Shown here piece by piece: positions 43,146 to 51,939 of a stretch of 64,000 nt of DNA (positions are counted from its first letter, which is position 1; each line of letters begins with the position of its first letter). Position numbers and translations under genes: made by a program. Source of the DNA: Pseudohalioglobus sediminis (lineage in GTDB: Bacteria; Pseudomonadota; Gammaproteobacteria; Pseudomonadales; Halieaceae); NCBI RefSeq assembly GCF_008370495.1, contig NZ_VTUX01000006.1:124001-188000 (forward strand). Direction: 5' to 3'. Under the pieces are notes generated by a model. It searched no databases. It was not told where the DNA came from and was given only the letters and a program-made list of their open reading frames with translations.

Positions 43146-44153
43146 GTGGCCCGGCCTCCCGCATCCCGAGACACCGTGACTGACCCGAACCCGCCAGAGT
43201 TGTCCATCGTTGTTATCGCGCACAATATGCGACAGCAGGCGATGAATACGCTGTACAGCCTCAGTGCCCGGTACCAGCGGGATATCGCCGCGTCACGCTA
43301 CGAGGTTATCGTGGTGGAGAACGATTCGGCGGATATGCTCGACGAGGCCGAGGTGCTGGCCCTTGGTGACAATTTCATCTATCAGCGCAGGCAGGAAACC
43401 GGCACGTCACCCGCCGCAGCCATCAATGCCGGGCTGGCACTTTGCCGCGCTCCGCGCCTGGGGCTGATGATCGACGGCGCGCGCATGCTGAGCCCGCGAG
43501 CGCTGCAGCTGGCAGTGGAAGCACTGGCGGATAAAGATGCCCTTGTCGTGGTGCCGGCCTATTACCTGACTGAACAGGGCCGCGACGGCGGCGACCCCGA
43601 GGCAGTACTACAGCACGAACGACAGTTACTGGAACAACTGGACTGGCGTAAAAACGGCTATCGGCTTTTTCAGCATGCCTGTTTCAGTAACGGCAACCGC
43701 CATGGCTACCTGGACCCGATCATGGAGTGCACCGCGCTGTTCATGCAGGCACAGCGCCTGCGCACCGCAGGCGGGGCGGACGAGCGCTTCAACCTGCGTG
43801 GTGGCGGCGCCCTGAACCTGCACCTGTACCGCAAACTGGCCACCGAAATCGAGGGCGAGATTTATATCCTCCCAGGTGAAGGCAATTTCCACCAGTTTCA
43901 CGGCGGCACCAGCACCACACCCGGTGACGAGAGAGACCGGCTGGTGCGCGCATTCAAGACCCAGCTCGATGAATTCTGGCCCGGCGGCTTCAAGGCGGTC
44001 AGCCGGGAACCGTTGCTGTATGGCCCTGTGACGCAGCATGCACTACCATTCCTGCAACGCTCGGCCCAGAGTGCCGAGATCCGTATGAAGCGGTTTGCCG
44101 AGCGCGGTGAATCACCCTGGCCTGACGACAAGGATAAACAAGACAAGACATGA
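43146..44153 (+). CDS. Family 2 glycosyltransferase, DXD-less paralogue 1
   Basis: 335 residues with a GT-A opening LSIVVIAHNM and YEVIVVENDSAD. At the usual DXD position stands IDGAR (residues 109-113) instead. Further C-terminal are GYRLF, GGADERFNLRGGG and GEGNFHQFHGGTST (about 244-257). The start is GTG at 43146, or GTG at 43176 giving VTDPNPPELS; neither has a decisive ribosome-binding site. Follows the membrane protein by 76 bases and overlaps the next methyltransferase by four. Paralogues: 45013, 46006 and 50905. Confidence 0.82.
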   Translation: MARPPASRDTVTDPNPPELSIVVIAHNMRQQAMNTLYSLSARYQRDIAASRYEVIVVENDSADMLDEAEVLALGDNFIYQRRQETGTSPAAAINAGLALCRAPRLGLMIDGARMLSPRALQLAVEALADKDALVVVPAYYLTEQGRDGGDPEAVLQHERQLLEQLDWRKNGYRLFQHACFSNGNRHGYLDPIMECTALFMQAQRLRTAGGADERFNLRGGGALNLHLYRKLATEIEGEIYILPGEGNFHQFHGGTSTTPGDERDRLVRAFKTQLDEFWPGGFKAVSREPLLYGPVTQHALPFLQRSAQSAEIRMKRFAERGESPWPDDKDKQDKT

Positions 44154-45016
44154 TCAGATTGTGGGGGCGTTTGATAAAGCCCGTTTTCGAAGCGGCCGAG
44201 GCTCGCAATGTACTGGAAATCGGTGCTGAATATGGCCTCAGTACACGTGTGCTGATGAATTACATCAATGCTGTTGATGGTCACCTGCATTGTATCGACC
44301 CTTCACCTTTGTTCGAGGCCGATGACTTCCGCAGGGAGTACGGTGAACGACTGACGTTTTACGGCGACCTGAGCCTGAACGTAATCGGCCAGCTGCCGCA
44401 GCTGGACGTGGCCATGGTGGACGGTGACCACAACTGGTACACGGTATTCAACGAACTCAAGGCGCTGGAAGACCTGCACGGTGGTGACCCGATGCGGCAG
44501 CCCATCATTTTTGCCCATGACATCGGCTGGCCCTACGGGCGCCGCGACCTCTACTATGATCCCACCACAATCCCCGAGGCTTTCCTGCAGCCCCATGAAC
44601 GCAAAGGCATGCTGCCCAACAAGGCTCACCTGGTGGATGAGGGGGGCATGAACCTGGAATTGTGCAACGCCGTCGACGAAGGCGGCCCGAAGAACGGTGT
44701 GCTTACCGGCGTGGAAGACTATATCGCCCAATCCGCCCTCGATTTTCGTTTCCTGAACCTGCCCTTCTACTACGGCCTGGGTATCCTGGTCACCGAACAA
44801 CGCCTGGCTGCAAATCCGGCGCTGGCGGCACAGATCAGCACCCTGGAGCAGCAGCTGCAGGGCGAGGAGCTGATCCGTCTGGCCGAACACCTGCGCATCG
44901 TCGAGGGTGTGGTGCTGCAGACGCTGCAACGCAAGCTGGAAGCCAGCGAGCAGCGTGTGGCAGAGCTGGAAGCGCAGCTCGGAGAGACCCCGCAGGGCGG
45001 AGCCCGGCAGCCGTGA
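44150..45016 (+). CDS. Class I methyltransferase (Methyltransf_24-like) with C-terminal coiled coil
   Basis: 288 residues. SAM site NVLEIGAEYGLSTRVLMNYI near residue 20, then LHCIDPS and DVAMVDGDHNWYTVFNELK, a pattern typical of Methyltransf_24/CmcI-like enzymes that methylate hydroxyls. Residues 225-280 are a Glu/Leu/Gln-rich heptad-like segment (LEQQLQGEELIRLAEHL) probably forming a coiled coil, unusual for this family. Start and stop both overlap glycosyltransferase genes (ATGA and GTGA), so a complex with them is plausible. Confidence 0.8.
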   Translation: MIRLWGRLIKPVFEAAEARNVLEIGAEYGLSTRVLMNYINAVDGHLHCIDPSPLFEADDFRREYGERLTFYGDLSLNVIGQLPQLDVAMVDGDHNWYTVFNELKALEDLHGGDPMRQPIIFAHDIGWPYGRRDLYYDPTTIPEAFLQPHERKGMLPNKAHLVDEGGMNLELCNAVDEGGPKNGVLTGVEDYIAQSALDFRFLNLPFYYGLGILVTEQRLAANPALAAQISTLEQQLQGEELIRLAEHLRIVEGVVLQTLQRKLEASEQRVAELEAQLGETPQGGARQP

Positions 45017-46002
45017 AACTGTCGGTTGTCGTCGTTGCCTACGACATGCAGCGTGAAATACCCCGCACCCTGCAAAGCCTCACCCGTGACTACCAGACAG
45101 ACTGCGCCGATCTGGAGTACGAGGTTCTGGTGATGGACAACGGCTCACCGCAGCCCATGGATGCGGGTGCAATAACAGCTTTCGGCGACAATTTTCACTA
45201 CCACTACCTGCCCAGTCCACCACCCTCTCCCGCGATGGCAATGAATCACGGTGCCAGACTCGCACGCGGAGACATACTGTGCTTCATGATCGATGGCGCC
45301 CACCTGCTGACACCGGGTGTATTCAAGCATGCCCTGGCATCGTTTCGCGCCTTTGGCGATGCGATTGTGTTGACCCGCTATTTCTTCCTCGGGCCCGGTG
45401 ACCAGAATGACACCATCGCCGATGGTTACTGCCGGGAGGAAGAGGATCGCCTGCTGCAAAGCATTGACTGGCCACAACAGGGCTACCGCCTGTTCGAGAT
45501 TGGCACGCCGCTGCAGGGCGACGTGCCAAAGATCACCTGGTTCAATAAAATGACGGAGAGCAATTGCCTGTTCATGCTCAAGTCCACGTTTGCAGACATC
45601 GGTGGTGCCGATGAGCGCTTCGACCTGCCCGGAGGCGGCTTCGTCAACCTGGACCTGTACAAGCGTGCCGCTGACCACCCCGGCACAGAACCGGTACTGT
45701 TGATCGGTGAAGGCAGCTTTCACCAGTTGCATGGCGGCACCACAACCAACGTCGCCCCCGAGGAGCGGGACCGGGAAGTGGCCCGCTACAAGGCCCAGTA
45801 CCGCGAAATCCACGGGCAGGACCTGGTGCTCAGCGACAAACCCGTGCATTTCCTTGGCCACCTGCCGACACTGCATTCCAAGATACACATGCGCAACAAC
45901 GCGCGCAGCCACACGCCACCGACGCCGGAGTTACTGGAGTCGGTGCGCCAGACCAGCCCGGTGGCATCCGCCAATGCGGCCAAAGCAACAGGTGAATCCT
46001 AG
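45013..46002 (+). CDS. Family 2 glycosyltransferase, DXD-less paralogue 2
   Basis: 329 residues from GTG 45013, which overlaps the preceding stop (GTGA); the reading frame is open for 117 more codons upstream but that is inside the methyltransferase. Features: LSVVVVAYDMQ, YEVLVMDNGS, IDGAH at residues 93-97 in place of DXD, GYRLFEI, ADERFDLPGGGFVNLDLY and GEGSFHQLHGGTTTNV. The acceptor and donor are unknown. Closest in this window to the protein at 46006. Confidence 0.84.
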   Translation: MKLSVVVVAYDMQREIPRTLQSLTRDYQTDCADLEYEVLVMDNGSPQPMDAGAITAFGDNFHYHYLPSPPPSPAMAMNHGARLARGDILCFMIDGAHLLTPGVFKHALASFRAFGDAIVLTRYFFLGPGDQNDTIADGYCREEEDRLLQSIDWPQQGYRLFEIGTPLQGDVPKITWFNKMTESNCLFMLKSTFADIGGADERFDLPGGGFVNLDLYKRAADHPGTEPVLLIGEGSFHQLHGGTTTNVAPEERDREVARYKAQYREIHGQDLVLSDKPVHFLGHLPTLHSKIHMRNNARSHTPPTPELLESVRQTSPVASANAAKATGES

Positions 46003-46005
46003 GCC

Positions 46006-46914
46006 GTGAGTGTGCGCCTGTCAGTCATACTCGTGGTGTACAATATGTGCCGTGAAGCGCCGCGTTCGGTGCAGTCCTGCCTGGCACCGTACCAGCGCGA
46101 CATGAACAATGACGACTACGAAGTCATCGTCGTCGAGAACGGTTCGAGCGAGGCACTGGACGGCGCGGCCATCGAGGCGCTCGGGCCCAACGTGCGCTAC
46201 ATCTACCTCGAAGACGCACCGCCCTCCCCCGCTCGCGCAATCAACATGGCTGCACAAGCCGCCCGCGGCGAGGTACTGGCGGTAATGATCGATGGCGCGC
46301 ATATGCTGTCACCTGGCGTACTGCGCTTCGGCCTGCGCTGTTTTGACAGCTTCGCCAATCCCGTCGTCGTGACCCTGCCGTTTTTCCTCGGCCCGGGACC
46401 GCAGATGGAGACGGTGGCCAACGGCTATGACGAGGTCGCCGAGGATGCGCTGCTGGAGCAGATAAACTGGCCGCAAGACGGCTACCGCCTGTTCGAGATC
46501 AGCACACCCTACCGCATAGAGCCAAACGGCTACCGGCCACCCCTGCTGTGGCTGGTACGCCAGTTTGAAAGCAATTGCCTGTTCATGCGCAGGGACGCAT
46601 TCCACCAGGTAGGCGGCTGCGATGAGCGCTTTGACCTTCCCGGCGGTGGCATCCTGTTGCCCGACCTGTATCGACAGCTGGGACGCTTGGAAGACTCGAG
46701 CCTGGTGCAGTTGATGGGAGAGGCCAGTTTCCACCAGGTCCATGGCGGCACCAGCACCAATGTCACCGTGGCCGAACAGAAGCAGAAGTGGCAGTCCTAC
46801 CTGCGCCAGTACGAGGCGGTGCGTGGCGAGCCCTACGCGGTATGCAAAAAGCCGCTGCATTACTTTGGACACATGCCGAATGAACACGCCCGGCAGTTGA
46901 TGATTACCGGCTGA
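46006..46914 (+). CDS. Family 2 glycosyltransferase, DXD-less paralogue 3
   Basis: 302 residues beginning at GTG 46006, three bases after the previous stop. LSVILVVYNMC, YEVIVVENGSSE, IDGAH at residues 95-99, GYRLFEI, CDERFDLPGGGILLPDLY and GEASFHQVHGGTSTNV. The last motif has Ala where the other paralogues have Gly. Shares almost every block with the neighbour, so tandem duplication followed by divergence is likely. Cytoplasmic GT-A enzyme by inference. Confidence 0.84.
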   Translation: MSVRLSVILVVYNMCREAPRSVQSCLAPYQRDMNNDDYEVIVVENGSSEALDGAAIEALGPNVRYIYLEDAPPSPARAINMAAQAARGEVLAVMIDGAHMLSPGVLRFGLRCFDSFANPVVVTLPFFLGPGPQMETVANGYDEVAEDALLEQINWPQDGYRLFEISTPYRIEPNGYRPPLLWLVRQFESNCLFMRRDAFHQVGGCDERFDLPGGGILLPDLYRQLGRLEDSSLVQLMGEASFHQVHGGTSTNVTVAEQKQKWQSYLRQYEAVRGEPYAVCKKPLHYFGHMPNEHARQLMITG

Positions 46915-46918
46915 AGCA

Positions 46919-48472
46919 ATGAGCGAAGCCGCGGCGAACTGGCACGTCAGCCAGGCCAGCTATGAAAGCTGGCTGCGGGAAGTCGAGGCACCCATGCGCA
47001 AGCGCATGCAGAGCATTGACGGGCCGCTGATCTCAATAGTGCTCACTACCTACAACACACCGCAGCACTGGCTGTGCCAGGCTGTTGATTCCGTGTGCCG
47101 ACAACGCTACCAGAACTGGGAGCTGTGCATCGTGGATGACGGCTCGACCGAAACTGCGGTCTGGGGCACGCTGGTCGAATACCGGCAGCGCGATGCCCGC
47201 ATCAAGGTGAAACGCGCGACTACCAACAGCGGCATCGCGACGGCAGGCAATAGCGCAATTGCCATGGCCACCGGTGACTACGTCGCTTTTATGGACCACG
47301 ATGACTGCCTACCCGACCACGCCTTGCTCTGTGTTGCGCACGAACTGGCGCAACATGCCGGAGCGCGCCTGCTGTACACCGATGCTGATCATCTCGATAT
47401 AAATGGGCAGCGCTGCCGACCCTACTTCAAGCCCGCCTGGAATCACGAGTTGCTGCTCGGGCAGAACTACCTTAACCATCTCACCGTCATCGCCACACCC
47501 CTGTTGCAGGAACTGGGCGGCCTGCGCCAGGGTTATGATGGCAGCCAGGACTATGACCTGTTACTGCGCGCGGTGGAATTGCTGCAGGCTGACCAGATCA
47601 GGCATATACCCGCCGTGCTGTACCACTGGCGTGAAGTGCCCGACTCTGTCTCACGCAGCGACCTCGCCAGCGCCGCTGCCGCTGCCCGGCGCGCGGTGCA
47701 GGAACACCTGCAACGCATTGGCTCACCGGCCAGCGTACATCCCGCCAGGGGCGCATTGATCTATAACCGGGTGGACTGGCCCCTGCCACAGCCACGCCCC
47801 AGCATCGCGGTGCTGCGGCAATACGAGCCTGCCACCGCGCCAGAACAGGTCAGGCACAAGACAGCAACCCACGACGGCATCACCGTCATCGAGTGCCCAC
47901 GCCCGGCAACGCTGCCGCAACTGCTGGCGCAACTCGACGCCTGTGACCTGCAACGTTGCGACATGCTGTGCAGCGTACCACCAGGTTCGCAACCCCGGGG
48001 CAGCGAATGGCTGATGTCCCTCGCAGCCATCGCCGGCAGGCGCGAAGTGGGCTGTGTGGGTACGGCACTGGATCACGGCGGTGAGCCAGGTCCACCCCCG
48101 GTGGTTTCCGGAGAACTGGGTTGTGAAACCTACTGGGGCGGAGGCAGGGCCTACTTCGCCGCGGCCCGCCTTGACCGGGAAGTATTACTGCTTGAGCAGC
48201 AAGCGCCGTTGTTGCTGCGCCAGGAGCACTTGCGCGCGCTGGCGGCCGCGGCAGATGCGTCGCTCGAGTCATACCCGGTGCACATGGCACTGGCGCTGGG
48301 CTGCCAGCGCATGGGACTGCGCAATATCTGGACACCCGGGATACTGGCAACGGTGCCAGCGGGCGCACCACCCGATGACTTCGCAGTGTCGGCACCCGAA
48401 GTGCAATCCGACGACGACCCGAACTATAACCCCAACCTCGCCTTCTGCCGGCAGCGGCCGGAAACAGCCTGA
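46919..48472 (+). CDS. Family 2 glycosyltransferase with canonical DXD
   Basis: 517 residues. N-terminal GT-A domain (about 35-275): ISIVLTTYNTPQHWL, CIVDDGSTE, and MDHDDC at residues 125-130 giving a proper DXD, then GSQDYDLLLRAVE. This is the arrangement of rhamnosyl/galactosyltransferase-like enzymes that often carry two domains. The C-terminal 240 residues look like a degenerate second domain without a clear donor motif. Last gene of the plus operon that starts at 40229; it ends six bases from the convergent minus operon. Confidence 0.84.
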   Translation: MSEAAANWHVSQASYESWLREVEAPMRKRMQSIDGPLISIVLTTYNTPQHWLCQAVDSVCRQRYQNWELCIVDDGSTETAVWGTLVEYRQRDARIKVKRATTNSGIATAGNSAIAMATGDYVAFMDHDDCLPDHALLCVAHELAQHAGARLLYTDADHLDINGQRCRPYFKPAWNHELLLGQNYLNHLTVIATPLLQELGGLRQGYDGSQDYDLLLRAVELLQADQIRHIPAVLYHWREVPDSVSRSDLASAAAAARRAVQEHLQRIGSPASVHPARGALIYNRVDWPLPQPRPSIAVLRQYEPATAPEQVRHKTATHDGITVIECPRPATLPQLLAQLDACDLQRCDMLCSVPPGSQPRGSEWLMSLAAIAGRREVGCVGTALDHGGEPGPPPVVSGELGCETYWGGGRAYFAAARLDREVLLLEQQAPLLLRQEHLRALAAAADASLESYPVHMALALGCQRMGLRNIWTPGILATVPAGAPPDDFAVSAPEVQSDDDPNYNPNLAFCRQRPETA

Positions 48473-48478
48473 ATGACG

Positions 48479-49378
48479 CTACACCCGGGGTTGCTCACCA
48501 TGGTGGCGACAGACCAGCATCAGTGAGTCAAAGAGATTCAGCGGCACGGTGAAACGGTCAAGAAACCGTGGCGGACGCACACGCATGAAAGCGGGCAGGT
48601 ACTGCATGACCCTTGAAAACAGGTAGCTCGCCGGGAAGTACCAGCCCGGGCGAGACACGGCAACCACTTCCAGCCCCGCCTCCTGTACTGCATGAGTAAG
48701 CGTCTTGCGATTGAAGTAGCTGATATGTGCAATACGGTAATGCCACCAGCGTTTGCCGAGCAGGCGCGCACACAGCGAGTCAACATCCGGTGAGATCACC
48801 ACGCAGACACCATCCGGCGCCAGGTTTGCCGCCGCCTGCCGCAACAGATGCAACGGTTGCTCTACGTGTTCTATCACATCCACCAGTGCCACCACGTCAA
48901 AGCGCGAGGGGAACTGCTGGTCGTCCAGCGTGCCGGGGAGCACAGGTATATCGTGCGCCCTCGCCTGCTCGACCAGTTGCTTGCTGGGCTCGACGCCAAC
49001 GGCGGAATACCCGCGCGCCAGTGCTGCCTGCACCATGATGCCACTGCCGGCTCCCACATCCAGCAATGCCCCTGCGGACTTGAACTTGCTCACCGATGCC
49101 AGCAGCTTGTGCGCCTGCAAGGCACGTTCTTCCCGGGTAGCCTCGTACTCTGGGTCATTCATCTGCTGGTACATGCCCAGCACATCACCCATGCCGGGAC
49201 AGAACAGGAAGCCGCAGTGATTGCACTGGTAGATATCACCGGTCATACCGTAACCGGCATCGGTGATGCGGAAATCATCCGGCTTCAAGCTCTCCGCATT
49301 GACACCACGGCGCTTGAGCGACGCACCGCCGCAGGCGCATATCCAGCACGTTGGCCCGGCAGGTTCGATGGCGTTCAC
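48479..49378 (-). CDS. SAM-dependent methyltransferase with N-terminal zinc ribbon
   Basis: 299 residues, third of this architecture in the window. CWICAC and CNHCG form the cysteine pair; the SAM domain from about residue 100 has ALLDVGAGSGIMVQAALARG, VALVDVIEHVEQPLHLL and PDGVCVVISPD. The C-terminus has hydrophobic and aromatic residues that may touch membrane. Coupled to the UbiA gene upstream by an ATGA overlap, so it may methylate a prenyl-linked sugar. Confidence 0.83.
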   Translation of the reverse strand: MNAIEPAGPTCWICACGGASLKRRGVNAESLKPDDFRITDAGYGMTGDIYQCNHCGFLFCPGMGDVLGMYQQMNDPEYEATREERALQAHKLLASVSKFKSAGALLDVGAGSGIMVQAALARGYSAVGVEPSKQLVEQARAHDIPVLPGTLDDQQFPSRFDVVALVDVIEHVEQPLHLLRQAAANLAPDGVCVVISPDVDSLCARLLGKRWWHYRIAHISYFNRKTLTHAVQEAGLEVVAVSRPGWYFPASYLFSRVMQYLPAFMRVRPPRFLDRFTVPLNLFDSLMLVCRHHGEQPRV

Positions 49379-50313
49379 GACGGCAGATCCAGTGTCACCA
49401 GCAGTATCTCCAGGGTGGGAATATCTACCAGCGAAAGCAGTACGATCAACAACACCAGAAATATCGAGTAGGTGAAAAACCCCCGCTCACGATAGAGCTT
49501 CTCCGGCGTCTGTGCGACAGGCTCCTCCTTGAACGCGAGCGCCAGGTAGTAGACGAATAGCAGGGCAATAAACGGGAAAGAAAGAATATATTCCACCCGG
49601 TACTTGATCAGGAAGATACCCAACAGGAAGGTACAGGTCAGTGCGTAGGCAAACGCCGATAACAACAGGCTGTTTTCAGTGTAGGTAAGAAACGAGGAAC
49701 GGTACAACGCCGCCTGCTTCGGGTCATCGATGTGCCGGTATTCCGCATAGCGCTTCACCGCCATCAGGAAGGCACCGCCCATCCAGTAGGAAATAATGAT
49801 CGATGACGGAGGCAGCATGGCGGTGAGCACAGCACTCCAACCGAGCAGCAAACGAATAGGGTTGTTTATCGATTCCGTCAGTACGTCCAGGTAGGCTATT
49901 TCCTTGGTGCGCAGGGGCGGCACGTTGTAGCAAAGCCCCATGAAGATAAAGAACAACGACAGATAAAAATAAACCCTGCCTATCTGGTAGGCCAGCACTA
50001 GGCCAACGACAGCCAACAGCAGCCATTGCGTCCAGGCGCCTGTTCGGGTGATGAGCCCCGATACCGAGGGACGGTTCTTCTTCTGTGGATGATGCCGGTC
50101 GAAATCGGCATCCAGCCATTCATTGATCGTGTAATTCGCGGAGGCCAGCAGACTGGCGGAGATGAACGCCAGTACGATATGCAGCGCCACCGTACCGGTA
50201 ACACCATGTGGATAGAAGTACAGGCCCAGGGCGATACCGGGCAGCATAAAGATATTCTTGAACCAGTGATCAGGTCGGGCGATGGCGATGTAGTTACGCA
50301 GCATGGAGGACAA
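49375..50313 (-). CDS. UbiA-type prenyltransferase, decaprenyl-phosphate phosphoribosyltransferase-like
   Basis: 312 residues with eight or nine membrane helices. Start LRNYIAIARPDHWFKN and the motif NEWLDADFDRHHPQKKNRP, where N-x3-D-x3-D (residues 64-72) binds Mg-pyrophosphate, match the DPPR-synthase branch of UbiA. That enzyme attaches phosphoribose to polyprenyl phosphate on the way to prenylphospho-arabinose or ribose donors. Follows the HAD gene by 33 bases; in many bacteria the two are one fused protein. The epimerase pair DprE1/DprE2 is not in this window. Confidence 0.8.
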   Translation of the reverse strand: MSSMLRNYIAIARPDHWFKNIFMLPGIALGLYFYPHGVTGTVALHIVLAFISASLLASANYTINEWLDADFDRHHPQKKNRPSVSGLITRTGAWTQWLLLAVVGLVLAYQIGRVYFYLSLFFIFMGLCYNVPPLRTKEIAYLDVLTESINNPIRLLLGWSAVLTAMLPPSSIIISYWMGGAFLMAVKRYAEYRHIDDPKQAALYRSSFLTYTENSLLLSAFAYALTCTFLLGIFLIKYRVEYILSFPFIALLFVYYLALAFKEEPVAQTPEKLYRERGFFTYSIFLVLLIVLLSLVDIPTLEILLVTLDLPS

Positions 50314-50346
50314 TTGAGGGTACCGATTCAGAGTGGCCGGATAGTA

Positions 50347-50901
50347 TCACAGGCCTTCTACATTGAGTTTGAGGCGGCGCAGCCGGGATTCCAGCCCGGC
50401 ATCGGCATTTACCAGGAAGCCTCTTTGCGCACATTGCCACACCGGAATATCCGCGTGCGAGTTGCCGACGTAGTCAAAGCCCGTAAGACCATAGCGGGCC
50501 ACCAATGCCTCGGCTTTCGCCGGGCCCTTCATGTTGCACGGCCCCTCCGATGCCAGCACACTATCGAACAGCCCGAGATATTCGGCGACCAGGGCCGCCG
50601 GCAGGCGGTGGCTTCCCGTTGCCAGCACGACTTCACGACCGTGCTGCCGGGCCGCCCGAACCAACTGCAATACGCGCTGGTTGTAACTGAGTCGAGCGGG
50701 GTCCACCACTGCTGCAAGGGCGGCGCGTTTCTTGAATTCCACCCGCCCCCCGGCCAGGCCGAGCAAGACAGTCGGCAGGCGCGTGGGGCTCTTACGCAGG
50801 ATATCCACCAGGGCAAGACGCAACATGTCCTCGCGAATCAGGGTTCCGTCGAGATCAACGACCAGCGGCTCGTTCGGGCCGCCCCGGACCGGCGCAGGCA
50901 A
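50347..50901 (-). CDS. HAD-superfamily phosphatase (partner of the UbiA enzyme)
   Basis: 184 residues: motif I VVDLDGTLIRED (residues 13-24), motif II LATGSHRLP, motif III with Lys in GPAKAEAL, and motif IV GNSHADIPVW. It corresponds to the N-terminal domain of fused HAD-UbiA proteins and would remove the phosphate from prenylphosphoribose phosphate. Here it is a separate ORF with a normal stop; no frameshift is apparent. Three bases after the GT2 stop, 33 before UbiA. Confidence 0.83.
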   Translation of the reverse strand: MPAPVRGGPNEPLVVDLDGTLIREDMLRLALVDILRKSPTRLPTVLLGLAGGRVEFKKRAALAAVVDPARLSYNQRVLQLVRAARQHGREVVLATGSHRLPAALVAEYLGLFDSVLASEGPCNMKGPAKAEALVARYGLTGFDYVGNSHADIPVWQCAQRGFLVNADAGLESRLRRLKLNVEGL

Positions 50902-50904
50902 GGG

Positions 50905-51939
50905 TTAACCCTGTGCGCTCAACCTGGTCGCTGCGGGTGCGGAGGCATTACCCTCCTGGCTGGCCAGCGCCCGCGCTGAGGAATACTCGATGAAGCGCAT
51001 CACCTGCACCGGGCACTCGCCAAGATATACAGGATTCCCCCGGGGACTCTCATAGGGGTAACCGCGAATCTGGATATACTGGGCCTTCATTTTCTCTATC
51101 AGGGCGTCGCGAATCTGTCCGGCCTCGCCACCTGTTGTCACACCGCCATGAAACTGGTGGAACGTGCCTTCACCAAGCAACATGACATGCTCTACGCCCG
51201 GGAACTCGCAGGCGCGTTTATACAGGTCCAGGTTCACCAGGCCGCCGCCGCGCAGGTCGAACCGGGTATCCAGGCCGCCCAGCGTGGCCCACAGGTCTCG
51301 CGGTATGCTGATGCAGTTACTCTCACTATTGGGCAGGAAGAAGCCCGGGACGCAGGACCCGCTAAAGCAGGCAATTTCAAACAGGCGATAGCCTTCCATT
51401 GGCCAGGCGATCGAATCGATCAGTGCCTGATCCTGCTCCACGCCGTAGCCCTGCTCCACAGCTGTCTGCTGCAACTGGTTACCAATGTGGTAGCCCGGTA
51501 CGGTAACTACCGAACGCTCGTGCAGGCGGTGGCCTCGCAGAATATTCTTGACCACACCGGGGGTTACCAGGCGGGCGCCATCAATCATGACACAGACATA
51601 GCGCCCCCGGCTTATACCCACCCCATGATTAACCGCGTGCACCGGCGTTGACTCGCGCTCGGCTCGCAGGTGATAGCTGAAGTTGGCAGGCAGGCGCTCG
51701 ACAAAATCTCGCGACAGGTTGTTGGCCGATTCGTTCTCTACCACGATCACTTCATAGTCGGACTCGCTCACTCCCTCCTGGTACTGGGGGCTCAGGGAAA
51801 GCAAGGTGCGCTCTGCCTGCACCTGCATGTCATACACGATCACAACAAGGCTCAGCGCGGGGGGTAAATCCTCTGTCGCCGCAGTAGGTACATCGCCATT
51901 GATGATGCGTTTCAGGTGATTCAGCATATTGGACTTCAT
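50905..51939 (-). CDS. Family 2 glycosyltransferase, DXD-less paralogue 4
   Basis: 344 residues with a 28-residue N-terminal extension relative to the other paralogues. LSLVVIVYDMQ, YEVIVVENESAN, IDGAR at 119-123, GYRLFEI, LDTRFDLRGGGLVNLDLY (Thr replaces Glu in the DERF element) and GEGTFHQFHGGVTTG. Lies in the minus operon, away from the three plus-strand copies, so the family was spread across two operons. Overlaps the sulfotransferase by four bases (ATGA). Confidence 0.83.
   Translation of the reverse strand: MKSNMLNHLKRIINGDVPTAATEDLPPALSLVVIVYDMQVQAERTLLSLSPQYQEGVSESDYEVIVVENESANNLSRDFVERLPANFSYHLRAERESTPVHAVNHGVGISRGRYVCVMIDGARLVTPGVVKNILRGHRLHERSVVTVPGYHIGNQLQQTAVEQGYGVEQDQALIDSIAWPMEGYRLFEIACFSGSCVPGFFLPNSESNCISIPRDLWATLGGLDTRFDLRGGGLVNLDLYKRACEFPGVEHVMLLGEGTFHQFHGGVTTGGEAGQIRDALIEKMKAQYIQIRGYPYESPRGNPVYLGECPVQVMRFIEYSSARALASQEGNASAPAATRLSAQG

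Noticed and set aside
44662-45012. An upstream extension of the GT2 gene at 45013 by 117 codons
   Set aside because: The stretch is inside the methyltransferase gene and low-complexity; GTG 45013 with GTGA overlap is a better start.
50314-50346. A frameshift that would have split a HAD-UbiA fusion
   Set aside because: The HAD ends cleanly, the UbiA has its own start and complete N-terminus, and no reading-frame join is visible; it looks like two genes.
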